Source: Hydractinia symbiolongicarpus (taxonomy: Eukaryota > Cnidaria > Hydrozoa > Anthoathecata > Hydractiniidae). From it: 64,000 nucleotides of DNA. The position numbers and the translations under genes were made by a program. Shown piece by piece: positions 62,901-64,000 of the stretch; the first letter of the stretch is position 1, and every line of letters starts with the position of its first letter. Under the pieces are notes generated by a model. That model searched no databases and was not told where the DNA came from. It saw only the letters and a program-made list of their open reading frames with translations. The stretch covers positions 6,262,001 through 6,326,000 of the forward strand of contig NC_079887.1 of the NCBI RefSeq assembly GCF_029227915.1, written 5' to 3'.

Positions 62901-63116
62901 CATCATTCAACCACACTGATTCCATTGTTTTTGATTCATCATTGTCACCTTAATATAAAAAAACTCCAATGTTCACATGCTTAACTATTGGGGCAATAAT
63001 GTGTATGTTTATTGGCGATGTGACTATTACCTACCATTCACAAAAACAATGAACACTTTTTTCTCCTGAATTGCTTTCTGAATTGCCACAGATATCTCAC
63101 CACTGAACCAATTCAT
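56991..63116 (-). CDS. UBXN4: UBX domain-containing protein 4 (UBXD2/erasin)
   Basis: Eleven exons join in phase: 63035-63116, 62899-62948, 62719-62803, 62343-62461, 61537-61620, 60894-61034, 60272-60543, 59378-59480, 59021-59152, 57874-58070 and 56991-57099, giving 457 residues (the human protein is about 508). Residues 1-125 are the thioredoxin-like N-terminus (MNWFSGEISVAIQKA, then a PSTYLINNEGMP segment). Charged, helical residues about 180-277 (AKEIAKQKADEKAAREK) precede the UBX domain, about 280-356 (ARLQFRLPDGSTVTNTF, VYPKREFT). A hydrophobic segment 371-395 is the ER-membrane hairpin, after a short Ser run. The end, ENATWNGNSTQQM, is the conserved C-terminus of the family. UBXN4 anchors p97/VCP at the ER and promotes ER-associated degradation. 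The start is fixed by homology of the MxWF N-terminus. Confidence 0.97.
58121..58472. mobile_element. TA-flanked MITE, 352 bp, in UBXN4 intron 9
   Basis: Ends CTGCGTTTACACTT and, inward from the right, CTGTGTTTACACTT, both bordered by TA. This is the pattern of Tc1/mariner-like non-autonomous elements. The 107-codon plus-strand frame inside it (58143-58466) has no recognisable domain and is probably fortuitous. Confidence 0.75.
60156..60240. repeat. 15-16 bp minisatellite, about six copies
   Basis: Units of GGGGTATGAACACGC with single-base changes in intron 7 of UBXN4, only about 30 bp from the exon 7 donor (60271). Confidence 0.8.
61688..61950 (+). mobile_element. 5'-truncated LINE fragment in UBXN4 intron 4
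   Basis: Plus strand encodes RMEEDNWVRKCRDLIV, RGRPRKTWQEVI and RSDWERVINI, then the same 3' end as the 38.8-kb copy: CCATGCTAGCATGG, AAAACGGACGTTAA, GAGAATGATGATGATGATG. It is in the opposite orientation to UBXN4, which avoids placing its polyadenylation or stop signals in the host transcript. The 5' break after about 61688 reflects truncated reverse transcription. Its frame is still open, so it may be fairly young. Confidence 0.85.
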
Positions 63117-64000
63117 GCTTTTTTGTATAATATATTATGGATACTAATACTTTTGAATTTTGCTTTTATTATTTGTACTATAAATATTTTCTTCATTAGT
63201 AATACATCATAGTAAATAATGTAGAGAACAACTTATATTTTGTTGATGATAAGTGCAGTCACAATGTCTCATATTACTATAGTAATTATGGCTCACAAAA
63301 ACACAATGTTGCACACCAAATCTGAGTGCATTGTAGAGTACAAAACAACTTTTGCAATTGATATACAACTGCAAATCCACAGTAAAAATTGTTGGCAACA
63401 TTCTTTGGAATTGACGACATAAACATGGAGAAAAAAATATATACACCATCTTCCAATAAACAAACAAACTACATAAATTGCTCTTTTAAATATCAATAAC
63501 AATAACAAAAAATTGGTGAATATTGTACTAAAAAAAATTCATGCGGTATATATGCAGCTCTATAACACATGAATGGCCCAACATTTAACTTGTTTATAAA
63601 CATAATAAGAAACAATGTATAATTAATAAACATTTGAAATGAAAGTACTAAATTTCCAATTCATGGGATACAAAAATTAAAAATCAAACTATAGGAGCCA
63701 GAAGACAAAGTATAATTTCTTCTTTTGGAAGGTAACAAAAAATTCTTGTCAGTCCCTGTCAGTCAAGAAATCAATTTTGTGAATCACAAATTTATACTAA
63801 AAACACTTTACTGTAAACTATTGTTGTGCTGTAAATCAAAAGATGAAGTAGACTATAAAGACTGTTAAACTTTGTTGGATCAGAGGTCTATTTTGGTTAG
63901 TGGTCTCAAATCAATTACTTATAGTCTTCAAAAATCCTCATATAAAGAATTAAAACATTAGGATGATCATTAAAATGAGTTATGTAGACTATGTAAAAGA
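63117..64000. other. upstream region of UBXN4
   Basis: No gene is visible. It should contain the UBXN4 promoter and any 5' UTR exon; no TATA box or CpG-rich block stands out. Open frames at 63207-63508 lack domains. Confidence 0.45.

Overview
This is an AT-rich, intron-rich eukaryotic window. The genes have small exons, GT-AG introns, no operons, and are surrounded by decayed mobile elements and minisatellites. The gene set (UBXN4 with the animal C-terminus, secreted dermatopontin-type proteins, a signal-peptide receptor channel) points to an invertebrate animal. A cnidarian, perhaps a hydrozoan, is my inference from base composition and gene style; no sequence proves it. All gene models below were assembled by hand from splice sites and reading-frame phase.

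Layout. 1-4.5 kb: a 13-exon KDZ-type (Kyakuja-Dileera-Zisupton) transposase gene on the minus strand with all three catalytic acidic motifs, but with a stop and a phase problem in its first exon. 4.5-12.3 kb: non-coding, with a 489-bp hAT-type MITE, a tRNA-like element whose anticodon loop has become a GCAA tetraloop, a CCTTGCC minisatellite and a dispersed repeat. 11.7-14.1 kb and 24.7-28.7 kb: a segmental duplication, each copy carrying a TATA box, a 5' leader exon with a uORF and a three-coding-exon dermatopontin-like gene (171 aa). Between them lie decayed retroelement sequence, a 158-bp pogo/Tigger-type MITE and a broken non-LTR retrotransposon (20.8-23.3 kb). 28.5-42 kb: mostly non-coding, with one two-exon gene for a 247-aa basic low-complexity protein (33.6-34.6 kb), two copies of a family of dispersed repeats, a Tigger-derived deletion element and a 5'-truncated LINE.

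43.5-54.4 kb (minus) holds the most interesting gene. Seven phase-compatible exons encode a 398-aa protein: signal peptide, half of a ligand-binding lobe (S1), membrane segment M1, a potassium-channel pore helix and filter TVGYGD, a second membrane segment ending in an AYTAxxxSxL motif like the SYTANLAAF of ionotropic glutamate receptors, the second lobe (S2), and a last membrane segment. This is the architecture of a potassium-selective ionotropic-receptor channel, the animal counterpart of prokaryotic GluR0, with a third transmembrane helix added. Its introns hold hairpin-bearing minisatellites, and its last exon lies in a perfect 287-bp tandem duplication.

57.0-63.1 kb (minus): a complete 11-exon UBXN4 (UBXD2/erasin) gene, an ER-membrane cofactor of p97/VCP, with a LINE fragment, a TA-flanked MITE and a minisatellite in its introns. 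The genes show no sign of a shared pathway apart from the duplicated dermatopontin pair.
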